A DNA stretch of 64,000 nt from Flavobacterium agricola. Its GTDB lineage: Bacteria; Bacteroidota; Bacteroidia; Flavobacteriales; Flavobacteriaceae. The notes under the pieces were generated by a model. That model had not been told where the DNA came from, searched no databases, and worked only from the letters and a program-made list of their open reading frames with translations. Where the stretch lies: positions 744,001 through 808,000 of the forward strand of contig NZ_CP081495.1 in the NCBI RefSeq assembly GCF_025919725.1, given 5' to 3'. Numbering within the stretch: position 1 is the stretch's first letter; every line of letters begins with the position of its first letter. Below, piece after piece: positions 37,275-46,697 of this stretch. A program made the translations under genes and the position numbers.

Positions 37275-37967
37275 TTAAAATCTGTATCCAACACCAAATC
37301 CTAATAATAGTGGATTTATTCTAACCGATGCAGGAATATCTAACGGAGCGCCTCCAACTAAATTAGATGCATCAACTTTTGCATTGGTTTTTAAGAATAA
37401 AAACTTCGCATCAATGTTTAAAAAGAAATTGTCTGTAATATTAAAATCCGATCCAACTTGTAATGCTAACGCAGCTTTGTTGTCGTATTTTACTTTTTGA
37501 ACAGCACCTGGTTTAGAATCGTAAAAAATGGTGTAGTTAATACCTGCTCCAACATATGGTTTTACAACATTATCTTTACCTGGGTAAAAGTGATATTGCA
37601 CTGTTAAAGTAGGAGGTAATAACCAAACAGATCCTAAATCTACATCAGCACTTGCTGGTCCACCAACAGCAGTAAGATCAGATCCGGTTGTGTTTACTTT
37701 ATGTTTAGTAGTACCTAAAATTAATTCGGCAGCAATGTTTTTAGTAAAAAAATATGAGATATCAAGCTCTGGAATAAATTGGTTAGAAATTTGAATATCG
37801 CCACCAATACCACCAACATTTGCACCGCTTACGTTAGGAACAACTCCAACACCACGTACGCGAATTTGCCATTTTTTAAAATCAGAATTTGATGTATCTG
37901 ATGTTTGTGCGTAAGTTGTTGTAAAAACACCTGCTAATGCTACAACTGCTAATAAAACTTTCTTCAT
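37275..37967 (-). CDS. OmpW-family outer-membrane beta-barrel
   Basis: A 230-residue protein with a cleavable signal peptide (MKKVLLAVVALAGVFTTTYAQ) and eight-stranded barrel features: WQIRVRGVGVVPN, FTKNIAAELILGTTKH, LLPPTLTVQYHFYPG, VKPYVGAGINYTIFYD, and a terminal Phe in FGVGYRF, the signal for BAM assembly. OmpW proteins form narrow hydrophobic channels in the outer membrane. It has a 226-base upstream gap and no operon partner. Confidence 0.93.
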   Translation of the reverse strand: MKKVLLAVVALAGVFTTTYAQTSDTSNSDFKKWQIRVRGVGVVPNVSGANVGGIGGDIQISNQFIPELDISYFFTKNIAAELILGTTKHKVNTTGSDLTAVGGPASADVDLGSVWLLPPTLTVQYHFYPGKDNVVKPYVGAGINYTIFYDSKPGAVQKVKYDNKAALALQVGSDFNITDNFFLNIDAKFLFLKTNAKVDASNLVGGAPLDIPASVRINPLLLGFGVGYRF

Positions 37968-38193
37968 GATTAATTAGGTTTAATTTTTATTAAAGGTACA
38001 AGGAGATAAGTTTTAATGAAATGATAAAAATCAGTTAAAAAAATCTAGCAATGTACTTGTATTAACATAAGTTATACCTAAGAAACGAAAATGTTTAGTG
38101 TTTATTTTGTTTTATTAAATTAAATTTATTAAAACAGCAAAAAGAATATTTATAAAGTAATGGTTGCCTTACAAAATCTTAAAATTTTATGTT

Positions 38194-38898
38194 TTATTCA
38201 TTTTTTAAAACAAACGTATGACAACCTACAACTGCAGCTGTTTCGGTCCGTAAGCGGGTGTGTCCTAAAGAAACGGGTTGAAATCCTTTATTAAGGGCTG
38301 CATCAATTTCTTTTGATGAAAAATCACCTTCGGGACCAATTAGCAACGTATATTTTTTATGCGTTTGAACGGCATCGCGCAATAAAGTTTTATCTCGCTC
38401 TTCACAATGTGCTATAAACAAATCGCCCTCTAAATTTGTAGCCATAAATTGCTTAAACGTAATAGGTTCGTTTAATTTTGGCAAATACAATTGGTTAGAT
38501 TGTTTCATTGCGGCTAAAATAATTTTATCAAAACGTTCGGTTTTAATAATTTTTCGTTCAGAATTATCACAAATAATCGGTGTAATTTCTTGTACGCCAA
38601 TTTCGGTAGCTTTTTCTAAAAACCATTCGTAACGGTCATTCATTTTTGTTGGAGCAACTACCATATGAATGTAAAATGGGGATGCACTAACATGCTCACA
38701 AGCCGTTATTTTAACTGTACATTTTTTTTCTAAGGCTAAAATAATTTCAGAATTGTATAAATTTCCTTTTCCGTCTGTAATGTGAATAATGTGCCCTTCG
38801 GTTTTGCGTAAAACCTTTACAATATGCTTGCTTTCTTCTTTATCGAATGAAAATTCAGTTGCATTTGGACTAATATCTGGAGTGTAAAATAACTGCAT
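38194..38898 (-). CDS. rsmE: 16S rRNA m3U1498 methyltransferase
   Basis: A 234-residue SPOUT methyltransferase. The N-terminal PUA-like part contains HIVKVLRKTEGHIIHITDGKGN; the C-terminal knot has LLIGPEGDFSSKEI and LGHTRLRTETAAV, the SAM-binding signature of RsmE. It methylates U1498 of 16S rRNA. Its ATG overlaps the tsaD stop by one base (TAATG), so translation is probably coupled. Confidence 0.96.
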   Translation of the reverse strand: MQLFYTPDISPNATEFSFDKEESKHIVKVLRKTEGHIIHITDGKGNLYNSEIILALEKKCTVKITACEHVSASPFYIHMVVAPTKMNDRYEWFLEKATEIGVQEITPIICDNSERKIIKTERFDKIILAAMKQSNQLYLPKLNEPITFKQFMATNLEGDLFIAHCEERDKTLLRDAVQTHKKYTLLIGPEGDFSSKEIDAALNKGFQPVSLGHTRLRTETAAVVGCHTFVLKNE

Positions 38899-39920
38899 TA
38901 AAATTCTAATCTAGCTTGATTTGTAACCGTTTTTTTTGCAAACTTATTATTTAAATAATACTGATAACCTACAATGCCAATCATAGCAGCATTATCTGTT
39001 GTATATTCAAATTTAGGAATAAACGTTTTCCATTTGTATTTGGTTTGTGCATCAAGCAAAGCTTGACGAATGCCAGAATTAGCTGAAACACCACCACCAA
39101 TTGCGATTTGATTTATGCCCGTTTCTTTAACGGCCATTTTTAATTTATCCATTAAAATAGAAACAATAGTAAATTGAATAGATGCACAAATATCATTCAT
39201 ATTTTCTTCAATAAAATTAGGGTTTTCAGCCACATTTTTTTGAATAAAATACATGATTTGTGTTTTTAAACCGCTAAATGAAAAATTTAAACCATCAACT
39301 TTAGGTTTAGTAAATGTAAATGCTTTTGGATTACCAAATTTTGCGTTTTTATCAATTAACGGGCCACCCGGATAAGGTAATCCTAGCAATTTGGCAGATT
39401 TATCAAAGGCTTCGCCCACGGCATCATCTGTTGTTTCGCCTAATATTTCTAAATTAAAAAAATCATTAACCTTCACAATTTGTGTATGTCCACCCGAAAT
39501 AGTTAATGCTAAAAACGGAAATTTAGGCTTATCATAACCTGGCTCATCAATAAAATGTGCTAATATATGTGCGTGCATGTGGTTAACAGCAATTAAAGGC
39601 ACGTTTAAAGCAAAAGCTAAAGATTTAGCAAAATTACCACCAACTAATAAAGACCCCATTAATCCTGGTCCTTGCGTAAATGCAATGCCAGAAATTTGAT
39701 CTTTAGTAATTCCTGCATCTTTAATGGCTATATCAACCACCGGAACAATATTTTGTTGGTGCGCACGTGAAGCCAATTCTGGAACAACACCGCCGTATTT
39801 TTGATGAATGCTTTGCGATGCAACAACATTGGTAATTACTTTATCATTACATAAAATAGCTGCACTTGTATCGTCACAAGAACTTTCTATTGCTAATATA
39901 TATATAGGAGATTTTTCCAT
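38898..39920 (-). CDS. tsaD: tRNA N6-threonylcarbamoyladenosine transferase TsaD
   Basis: A 340-residue ASKHA-fold protein: LAIESSCDDTSAAI at the N-terminus, the metal-binding NHMHAHILA, the SGGHTQIV loop, LPYPGGPLID, and GGVSANSGIR. With TsaB, TsaE and TsaC it makes t6A37 in ANN-decoding tRNAs. It is first in the tsaD-rsmE operon and divergent from tamB, with 123 bases between it and the proposed tamB start. Confidence 0.97.
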   Translation of the reverse strand: MEKSPIYILAIESSCDDTSAAILCNDKVITNVVASQSIHQKYGGVVPELASRAHQQNIVPVVDIAIKDAGITKDQISGIAFTQGPGLMGSLLVGGNFAKSLAFALNVPLIAVNHMHAHILAHFIDEPGYDKPKFPFLALTISGGHTQIVKVNDFFNLEILGETTDDAVGEAFDKSAKLLGLPYPGGPLIDKNAKFGNPKAFTFTKPKVDGLNFSFSGLKTQIMYFIQKNVAENPNFIEENMNDICASIQFTIVSILMDKLKMAVKETGINQIAIGGGVSANSGIRQALLDAQTKYKWKTFIPKFEYTTDNAAMIGIVGYQYYLNNKFAKKTVTNQARLEF

Positions 39921-39961
39921 AAAAAAGGTTATTTTTGAGTGAAAATATGTAAACTCTGTAT

Positions 39962-40003
39962 TATCTTTGAGCTTGTACAGCTTTTGGTGAGCTAAATCAC
40001 CAA
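39962..40003 (+). promoter_or_regulatory. tamB promoter and 5' leader palindrome
   Basis: TATCTTTG (39962-39969) matches the -7 consensus, with a TTG at 39935-39937 as a distant -33. Just downstream TTGGTGA-GCTAAA-TCACCAA (39984-40003) is a perfect 7-base inverted repeat that would sit early in the leader. Confidence 0.45.
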
Positions 40004-40043
40004 CTTTTACATTTTTCAGTACAAAATTATAATAAAATAAGCT

Positions 40044-43000
40044 ATCAAAAAATTAAATAAAATATTAAAACGCCTTTTACTAACTATTTTACTTTTACTT
40101 CTAAGTTTAAGTATTTTAGCTTTATTACCATTTGTTCAAAATTATTTTGGTCGTGTTTTAACCGAAAAGCTAAATGCCAACTTAGGAACAAATTTACATA
40201 TTGAACAAGTTTACGTTTCGGTTTTTGGTACTGTAAATGTAAAAGGTTTATATATAGAAGATCATCATCAAGATACATTATTGTATGTAAATAAACTTAA
40301 AACCAGTTTATTAGGAGTTAAAGAGATTGCAAATTCTAAAGTTTTTTTAGGTAAGGCAGAATTGCACAACTTTAATTTCAAGGTTATTAAATATGAAAAT
40401 GAAGATTATACCAATTTAGATGAATTTATTAGTAAAGTTGACGATGGCCAGCCCGGAACTGGCCGTTTCCGCTTATCTTCACCAAATATAAAAGCTTATA
40501 ATTCTCGTTTTCAATTTATAAACAAGCAAGTAGAAAAATCTAAAATTTTAGATTTTAATCAATTAAACGGAGATTTAGATAACTTTTATATTAAAGGTCC
40601 TGAAATTACTACTAACATTAAACAATTAAGTTTTAACGAGCAAAGCGGAATTTCGGTTAAGCAATTGGCCGGAAACTTTTTGTACAACAAAACCAACTTG
40701 TATGTTAAAGAATTAAACTTAAAAACAGCCGAATCTACCATAGAAGGAAAAGTTGAGCTGATTTATAAGCCCAAATATTTTCAAGATTTTACCAATAAAG
40801 TTCGTATTGAAACCAATATTACGCGTTCGCGCATTTCGAGCAACGATTTAAATACGTTTTATAACGAATTTGCACCCAATCAATATTTTTATTTACAAAG
40901 TCAAATTCAAGGTTTTTTAAACGATTTTACCTTGTTTAATTTATCGGCATTTCATACCTCAGGAACCGAAGTTATTGGTAAAGTACAATTTCAAAATCTT
41001 TTTGATAAAGAAAAAGAATTTCGAATGATTGGGCGTTTTGCTAAAGCCGAAACATCATATCAAAAAACAAATCTTATTTTACCTCGAATTTTACACGACA
41101 AACTTCCCGAAGCATTAAACCGTTTGGGTAATGTAGTTTTAGTTGGTCAAATAGATTTAAGTAAACGCGATTTATCGTCAAACATGAGCATCTTAACCTC
41201 AATCGGTAAAGGTGAAGCTTTTGTTTCGTTAGAAGGATTTGATAACCCAGATAAAGTAAAATACCTAGGTAAAGTTGCCTTAAATGATTTTGATTTAGGA
41301 TATTTTTTAAACGAAGATATTTTACAAAAAACAACTTTTAATATTAAGGTTGATGGTACCGGATTTACCAAAAAAGCCATGAATGTTGGTGTTAACGGTA
41401 AAGTAAATAAATTTTACTTTGGCGGTTATAATTATACCAACATCGAAATTGATGGTAATTTTAAACAACCGTATTTTAACGGAAACCTAAAGGCCAACGA
41501 TCCGAATTTAAAAATGATTTTTAACGGATTGGTGAATTTAGAAGAAAATCACAAAGAATTTGATTTTAAAGCTCAAGTAGATTTAGCCAATTTGCATCTG
41601 CTTGGCATTCGTAAAAATAAAGAAATAGCAACTTTTAGTGGTAGTTTTGATGTAAAAGCTTCCGGAAATACCATTGATGATATTGCCGGAACAGCAATTA
41701 TTGACAATATTGTTATTGATATTGATGATGAAGAATATCAATTTAAAGATTTTTTAATTCAATCTACATTTACCGATCAAGTGCGTCATTTAACCTTTCA
41801 ATCGCCCGATATCGTTTCGGGTAATATTGTTGGTATTTATCAAGCCAATCAAGTTGGTAAGTTGGTACAAAATGCGTTAGGAAGTTTATATTCCAATTAT
41901 TCTCCGTTCGAGCTTAACAAAAAACAATTTATTGATTTTGATGTTACCATTTACAACAAAATTGTTGAAGTTTTAGACGAAAAAATTAGCGTTAGCAACA
42001 AAACAACTTTAAAAGGACGTATTGATGGCGATTCTAACGATTTTAGCATGAATTTTAAATCACCAAACTTGGTGATTTATAACAACGAATTAGATAACGT
42101 AAACATTCAGGTAAATAACAAAAACCCGTTATTTAATACGTTCATCGAAATGGATTCTATTAAAATGCCAAAGTACAAACTATCAAACTTTAGCTTAATT
42201 AACTTAACGCTAAACGATACCATGTACGTGCGTTCCGAATTTGCCGGTGGTGCTAAAGCAACCGATTTGTACAACTTAAACTTGTATCATACCATTGATA
42301 CCGATAATAAATCGGTTTTAGGTTTTAAAAAATCAGAAATAGCCATGAAAAACTTTACATGGTTTATTAATGAAGAAGATAGCCCAGAAGATAATAAAAT
42401 CATTTTCAATAAAAAATTAGACGATTTTGAAATAGATAACATTTCGATGTCAAGTGCAGGGCAACGCGTAAACCTTTACGGAACCATGCAAGGCAAATAC
42501 GATAAAGATTTAAGCTTAACTTTTGATGATGTTGATTTATCTAAGTTGCTCATAATCAATTCGGAAACGCTTTCTTTTGGGGGCGAATTAGATGGTGTTT
42601 TAAACGTTAAGCAAAACAAACCACAACAATATCAGCCATCAACCAACTTAATTATCGAAAAATTCAAGTTTAATGGCACTGAGCTCGGTAATTTTACTTT
42701 TAACATTAACGGTAATGATGATTTTAGTGTTTTTACAGTAAACTCAAAAATTAAAGAACAAGAAACCGAAAAATTAGCTATTGACGGAACTATTGATTTT
42801 AAAGCTGATCCGAAAGGAAAATTAGATTTAGAAATGTCTTTATCTAACTTTAAAATGCAGCCCTTACAACAAGTTTTAGGTAATATTTTTCAAAATATTC
42901 GTGGGTTTGCAAGCGGTAAAACAGCGGTAGAAGGCGTACTTTTAGATCCAGAAATTAACGGTCGCGTATATTTAACTGATGCCGGAATGACCATTCCGTT

Positions 43001-44552
43001 TTTAGGTGTAGATTTTAATATGGAACAAAACGCATCTATTGATGTTACCGAAAATCAGTTTTTAATTCGACACATTAAATTAACCGATACAAAATATAAC
43101 ACATCGGCTTATATTGATGGTTCTATTCGTCATAAACATTTGCAAAACTGGTTTTTAGATGTTGATGTGAATTCTAAAAACATGCTTATTTTAGATACGA
43201 AAGATAATTATGAAACGCCATTTTACGGAACAGCATTTATAGAAGGTACAGCGCATATTTCAGGCCCAACCAATGCATTGGTTTTTGATATTAAAGCCAA
43301 ATCAAACACGGGTACAACCATTAAGTTACCGTTGGGCGAATCGGAGGGCGGCTTAGGAAATAATTCTTTTGTACATTTTTATAATCAAAAAGATAAAAAA
43401 AATATAGAAAAAGGCATCACAGCAGTTGCTACAAGCAACAATATCGAAATGATTTTTGATTTAGATATTACGCCAGAAGCCGAAATTGAAATTATTTTAG
43501 ACCGAAGCTCAGGACACGGAATGAAAGGACGCGGAATCGGAACTATAAATATTGAATTAAATACCTTAGGCAAGTTTAGAATGTTGGGTGATTACCAAGT
43601 TTGGTCGGGCGAATATAACTTTAGATATGGCGGAATTATTGATAAAAAATTCCAAGTAAACAAATATTCAACCATCCGTTGGGCTGACGGAAACCCAATG
43701 AATGCGCTATTAAATTTACAAGCCGTTTATAAAACCGAATCTAACCCAGCAATTTTACTCGAAAACCCATCGTTTAACCGTAAAATTCCAACCGATGTAA
43801 TTATCGATTTAAGCGGAAACTTAACCAATCCGCATCCTGATTTCATTATCAGCTTTCCAAACCTAAGTTCGGTAATGAAATCTGAAATTGATTACAAACT
43901 GCAAGATAAAGATACGCGCCAGACACAAGCAATGGCGTTATTAACTGGGGGTGGGTTTTTAACGCAAGAAAATGCAGCTAATGCCGTTTACGGATCTATT
44001 TTTGAGCGTGCCGGAAGCTTGTTCTCAGAAATTTTTTCGGGTGATGAAGAAGTGCTACAGGTTGGTTTTAATTACACACAGGCCGATCGTAATCCGTATA
44101 TTCAAACAGAAGGTAGAATTGGGGTAACTTTATCAACCAATATCAACGAAAAAATTATGGTAAATGGTAAAGTTCGTGTTCCGGTTGGTGGAACTGAAGA
44201 ATCAACCATAATCGGAGATATCGAAGTTGCTATCAAATTAAATACGGATGGAAGTTTAACCGCACGCGTTTTTAACCGCGAAAACGATATTTATTATTTT
44301 GGTGAAGGAATTGGTTACACACAAGGAGTGGGAGTTAATTACCAAGTAGATTTTGATACGTTTAGAGAATTGTTAGGTAAAATAATTAAAAGCGCAAACA
44401 AAAAAACGAAAGAAACTCCGGTTCAAGATTCTACCGATTCTGATTTTTCACCTGAATTTATCAAGTTTATCGAATCACGTAAAAATCGTCCTAACTTGCC
44501 AGAACCGCAAAAAACAACCGAACCGCCCATGCGTGTTCCCGATTTAGATTAG
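40044..44552 (+). CDS. tamB: TamB-like translocation/assembly protein, no standard start codon
   Basis: A very long beta-rich envelope protein (about 1502 residues from 40044). The frame is open from the stop at 40038 and begins KKLNKILKRLLLTILLLLL, a typical basic stretch plus membrane anchor, followed by AsmA-like EKLNANLGTNLHIEQVYV and a C-terminal DUF490 domain (GRIGVTLSTNINEKIMVNGKVRVPVG). No ATG, GTG, TTG or CTG occurs in frame before TTG 40281, which would delete the anchor. ATC at 40044 aligns with the usual Met-Lys-Lys start. TamB moves lipids or proteins across the periplasm. The family call is firm, the start is not. Confidence 0.85.
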   Translation: MKKLNKILKRLLLTILLLLLSLSILALLPFVQNYFGRVLTEKLNANLGTNLHIEQVYVSVFGTVNVKGLYIEDHHQDTLLYVNKLKTSLLGVKEIANSKVFLGKAELHNFNFKVIKYENEDYTNLDEFISKVDDGQPGTGRFRLSSPNIKAYNSRFQFINKQVEKSKILDFNQLNGDLDNFYIKGPEITTNIKQLSFNEQSGISVKQLAGNFLYNKTNLYVKELNLKTAESTIEGKVELIYKPKYFQDFTNKVRIETNITRSRISSNDLNTFYNEFAPNQYFYLQSQIQGFLNDFTLFNLSAFHTSGTEVIGKVQFQNLFDKEKEFRMIGRFAKAETSYQKTNLILPRILHDKLPEALNRLGNVVLVGQIDLSKRDLSSNMSILTSIGKGEAFVSLEGFDNPDKVKYLGKVALNDFDLGYFLNEDILQKTTFNIKVDGTGFTKKAMNVGVNGKVNKFYFGGYNYTNIEIDGNFKQPYFNGNLKANDPNLKMIFNGLVNLEENHKEFDFKAQVDLANLHLLGIRKNKEIATFSGSFDVKASGNTIDDIAGTAIIDNIVIDIDDEEYQFKDFLIQSTFTDQVRHLTFQSPDIVSGNIVGIYQANQVGKLVQNALGSLYSNYSPFELNKKQFIDFDVTIYNKIVEVLDEKISVSNKTTLKGRIDGDSNDFSMNFKSPNLVIYNNELDNVNIQVNNKNPLFNTFIEMDSIKMPKYKLSNFSLINLTLNDTMYVRSEFAGGAKATDLYNLNLYHTIDTDNKSVLGFKKSEIAMKNFTWFINEEDSPEDNKIIFNKKLDDFEIDNISMSSAGQRVNLYGTMQGKYDKDLSLTFDDVDLSKLLIINSETLSFGGELDGVLNVKQNKPQQYQPSTNLIIEKFKFNGTELGNFTFNINGNDDFSVFTVNSKIKEQETEKLAIDGTIDFKADPKGKLDLEMSLSNFKMQPLQQVLGNIFQNIRGFASGKTAVEGVLLDPEINGRVYLTDAGMTIPFLGVDFNMEQNASIDVTENQFLIRHIKLTDTKYNTSAYIDGSIRHKHLQNWFLDVDVNSKNMLILDTKDNYETPFYGTAFIEGTAHISGPTNALVFDIKAKSNTGTTIKLPLGESEGGLGNNSFVHFYNQKDKKNIEKGITAVATSNNIEMIFDLDITPEAEIEIILDRSSGHGMKGRGIGTINIELNTLGKFRMLGDYQVWSGEYNFRYGGIIDKKFQVNKYSTIRWADGNPMNALLNLQAVYKTESNPAILLENPSFNRKIPTDVIIDLSGNLTNPHPDFIISFPNLSSVMKSEIDYKLQDKDTRQTQAMALLTGGGFLTQENAANAVYGSIFERAGSLFSEIFSGDEEVLQVGFNYTQADRNPYIQTEGRIGVTLSTNINEKIMVNGKVRVPVGGTEESTIIGDIEVAIKLNTDGSLTARVFNRENDIYYFGEGIGYTQGVGVNYQVDFDTFRELLGKIIKSANKKTKETPVQDSTDSDFSPEFIKFIESRKNRPNLPEPQKTTEPPMRVPDLD

Positions 44553-44571
44553 TAATAAAATAATAACATGT

Positions 44572-44607
44572 AAAAAAACCGTAATAAATTTTATTACGGT
44601 TTTTTTT
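44572..44607 (+). terminator. Terminator after tamB
   Basis: AAAAAAACCGTAATAAA and TTTATTACGGTTTTTTT pair almost perfectly, 19 bases after the tamB stop, with a T run. Confidence 0.88.
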
Positions 44608-44636
44608 ATTAAATTTACTTATATACAGATTGATTT

Positions 44637-45626
44637 ATGAAGCAACCAATTAAAAATATAGCGGTATTAACTTCGGGTGGTGATGCACCAGGAATGAATG
44701 CTGCCATTCGTGCCGTAGTTCGTGCGTGTGCGTATTATAATGTAAAATGTACCGGAATTTATCGTGGTTATCAAGGCATGATTGAAAACGATATGGTAGA
44801 AATGGGACCACGTACCGTAAAAAATATTGTTAACCGTGGCGGTACCATTTTAAAATCGGCGCGTTCAACCGATTTTAGAACCCCAGAAGGGCGTAAACAA
44901 GCGTACGAAAACTTACTAGCAAACGAAGTTGATGCCTTAGTAGTAATTGGCGGTGACGGAAGTTTTAAAGGCGGATTAGCTTTAACTAAGGAATTCAATT
45001 TTCCAATTATTGGTATTCCTGGTACCATTGATAATGATATTGCCGGAACTTCACATACTATTGGCTTTGATTCAGCGTTGAATACCGTGGTTGATGCCAT
45101 TGATAAAATTCGCGATACAGCCAATTCACACAACCGCTTATTTTTTGTTGAAGTTATGGGCCGCGATGCCGGACATATTGCTTTAAATGCGGGGATTGGT
45201 GCGGGTGCTGAAGAAATTTTGATTCCGGAAGAAAACATTGGTTTCGAAAAATTAATTGATTCGTTAGAACGCAGCCGTAATTCTGGTAAATCATCAAGCA
45301 TTGTTGTTGTAACCGAGGGCGATTCAATTGGTAAAACGGTTTTTGAGTTGGGCGAACAGGTTAAAAACACGATGCCTAATTACGATGTGCGTGTTTCTGT
45401 TTTAGGCCATTTGCAACGCGGTGGTTCACCAAGTTGTTTTGATCGTGTTTTAGCTTCTCGTTTTGGTGTAAAAGCAGTAGAAAGTTTATTAGCTGGTGAA
45501 CATAGTATGATGGTTGGATTGTTGAATGATAAAGTAGTTTTATCTCCAATCGAAAAAGCAGTAAAATCTGCCGGAAATGGGGTAGATGAAGAATTAATTC
45601 GAATTTCAGATATTGTATCTATTTAA
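44637..45626 (+). CDS. pfkA: ATP-dependent 6-phosphofructokinase
   Basis: A 329-residue PfkA-type enzyme. It has the nucleotide loop TSGGDAPGMNAAIR (residues about 12-25), IGGDGSFKGG, the catalytic IPGTIDNDI with the base Asp, EVMGRDAGHIAL, and HLQRGGSPSCFDR. It phosphorylates fructose 6-phosphate, the committed glycolytic step. gapA follows after 10 bases; this pairing is frequent in Flavobacteriaceae and implies one operon. Confidence 0.97.
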   Translation: MKQPIKNIAVLTSGGDAPGMNAAIRAVVRACAYYNVKCTGIYRGYQGMIENDMVEMGPRTVKNIVNRGGTILKSARSTDFRTPEGRKQAYENLLANEVDALVVIGGDGSFKGGLALTKEFNFPIIGIPGTIDNDIAGTSHTIGFDSALNTVVDAIDKIRDTANSHNRLFFVEVMGRDAGHIALNAGIGAGAEEILIPEENIGFEKLIDSLERSRNSGKSSSIVVVTEGDSIGKTVFELGEQVKNTMPNYDVRVSVLGHLQRGGSPSCFDRVLASRFGVKAVESLLAGEHSMMVGLLNDKVVLSPIEKAVKSAGNGVDEELIRISDIVSI

Positions 45627-45636
45627 ATAAAAATTT

Positions 45637-46638
45637 ATGAGTAAAATAAAATTAGGAATTAATGGTTTTGGACGCATCGGAAGAATTGTTTTACGCGAAT
45701 CTTTCGAGCGTAACGATATAGAAGTTGTTGCAGTTAATGATTTATTAGAATTAGATCACTTGGTTTATCTTTTAAAATACGATTCGGTGCACGGACGTTT
45801 TAAAGGAACCGTAGAAAGTGATGGTAAAAACTTAATTGTTAACGGACAAAAAATTCGCGTAACAGCCGAAAAAGATCCTAAAAACTTAAAATGGAATGAA
45901 GTAGGAGCAACCGTGGTTGCAGATTGTACTGGTATTTTTAAAACCTTAGCTTCTGCTGGGGCACATATTGAGGCAGGGGCTAAAAAAGTTATTATTTCGG
46001 CACCGTCTGACGATGCACTTATGTTTGTAATGGGCGTAAACGAAAACGAATTAACTGCTGCCAATCATATTATTTCTAACGCATCATGTACAACCAATTG
46101 CTTAGCACCCATGGCAAAGGTTTTAGACGATTATTTCGGAATTGTTGAAGGATTAATGACCACCGTGCATGCAACAACAGCAACTCAATTAACGGTTGAC
46201 GGACCATCTAAAAAAGATTTTAGAGGCGGCCGTTCGGCTTTAAACAACATCATTCCTGCATCAACCGGAGCTGCAAAAGCCGTAACTAAGGTTATTCCGC
46301 ATTTAAAAGGTAAACTTACCGGCATGTCATTCCGCGTTCCTACGGTTGATGTTTCTGTGGTAGATTTAACCGTGCGTTTAGAAAAAGCGACAAGTTACGA
46401 AGCAATTATTCAAGCGTTTGAAGCTGAAGCTCAAGGAAAACTAAAAGGCATTTTATCGGTAACACACGATGATGTGGTTTCGCAAGATTTTGTTTCAGAA
46501 ACCAGCACTTGTGTAATTGATGCTAAAGCAGGAATTGCACTAAACCAAAACTTTTTTAAAATTATAGGTTGGTACGATAACGAATACGGTTATTCGGCTA
46601 AATTATTAGATTTAGTAGCAATAATGGCAACAAAATAA
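45637..46638 (+). CDS. gapA: Glyceraldehyde-3-phosphate dehydrogenase
   Basis: A 333-residue NAD-type GAPDH: INGFGRIGRIVLR at the N-terminus, the active-site SNASCTTNCLAP with Cys151, TVHATTATQ with the catalytic His, and WYDNEYGYSAKLLDL at the C-terminus. It converts glyceraldehyde 3-phosphate to 1,3-bisphosphoglycerate. It shares an operon with pfkA and is closed by a hairpin terminator. Confidence 0.97.
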   Translation: MSKIKLGINGFGRIGRIVLRESFERNDIEVVAVNDLLELDHLVYLLKYDSVHGRFKGTVESDGKNLIVNGQKIRVTAEKDPKNLKWNEVGATVVADCTGIFKTLASAGAHIEAGAKKVIISAPSDDALMFVMGVNENELTAANHIISNASCTTNCLAPMAKVLDDYFGIVEGLMTTVHATTATQLTVDGPSKKDFRGGRSALNNIIPASTGAAKAVTKVIPHLKGKLTGMSFRVPTVDVSVVDLTVRLEKATSYEAIIQAFEAEAQGKLKGILSVTHDDVVSQDFVSETSTCVIDAKAGIALNQNFFKIIGWYDNEYGYSAKLLDLVAIMATK

Positions 46639-46642
46639 GCTT

Positions 46643-46672
46643 AAAAATCCCATTTATACGTGGGATTTTTTT
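46643..46672 (+). terminator. Terminator after gapA
   Basis: AAAAATCCCA and TGGGATTTTT form a stem with an 8-base loop, followed by further T. Confidence 0.85.
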
Positions 46673-46697
46673 ATTTTTACTACATAAACTTTTTTAC

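Noticed and set aside
40084..40278. A minus-strand frame opposite the tamB 5' end
   Set aside because: It is antisense to the clearly coding membrane anchor of TamB.
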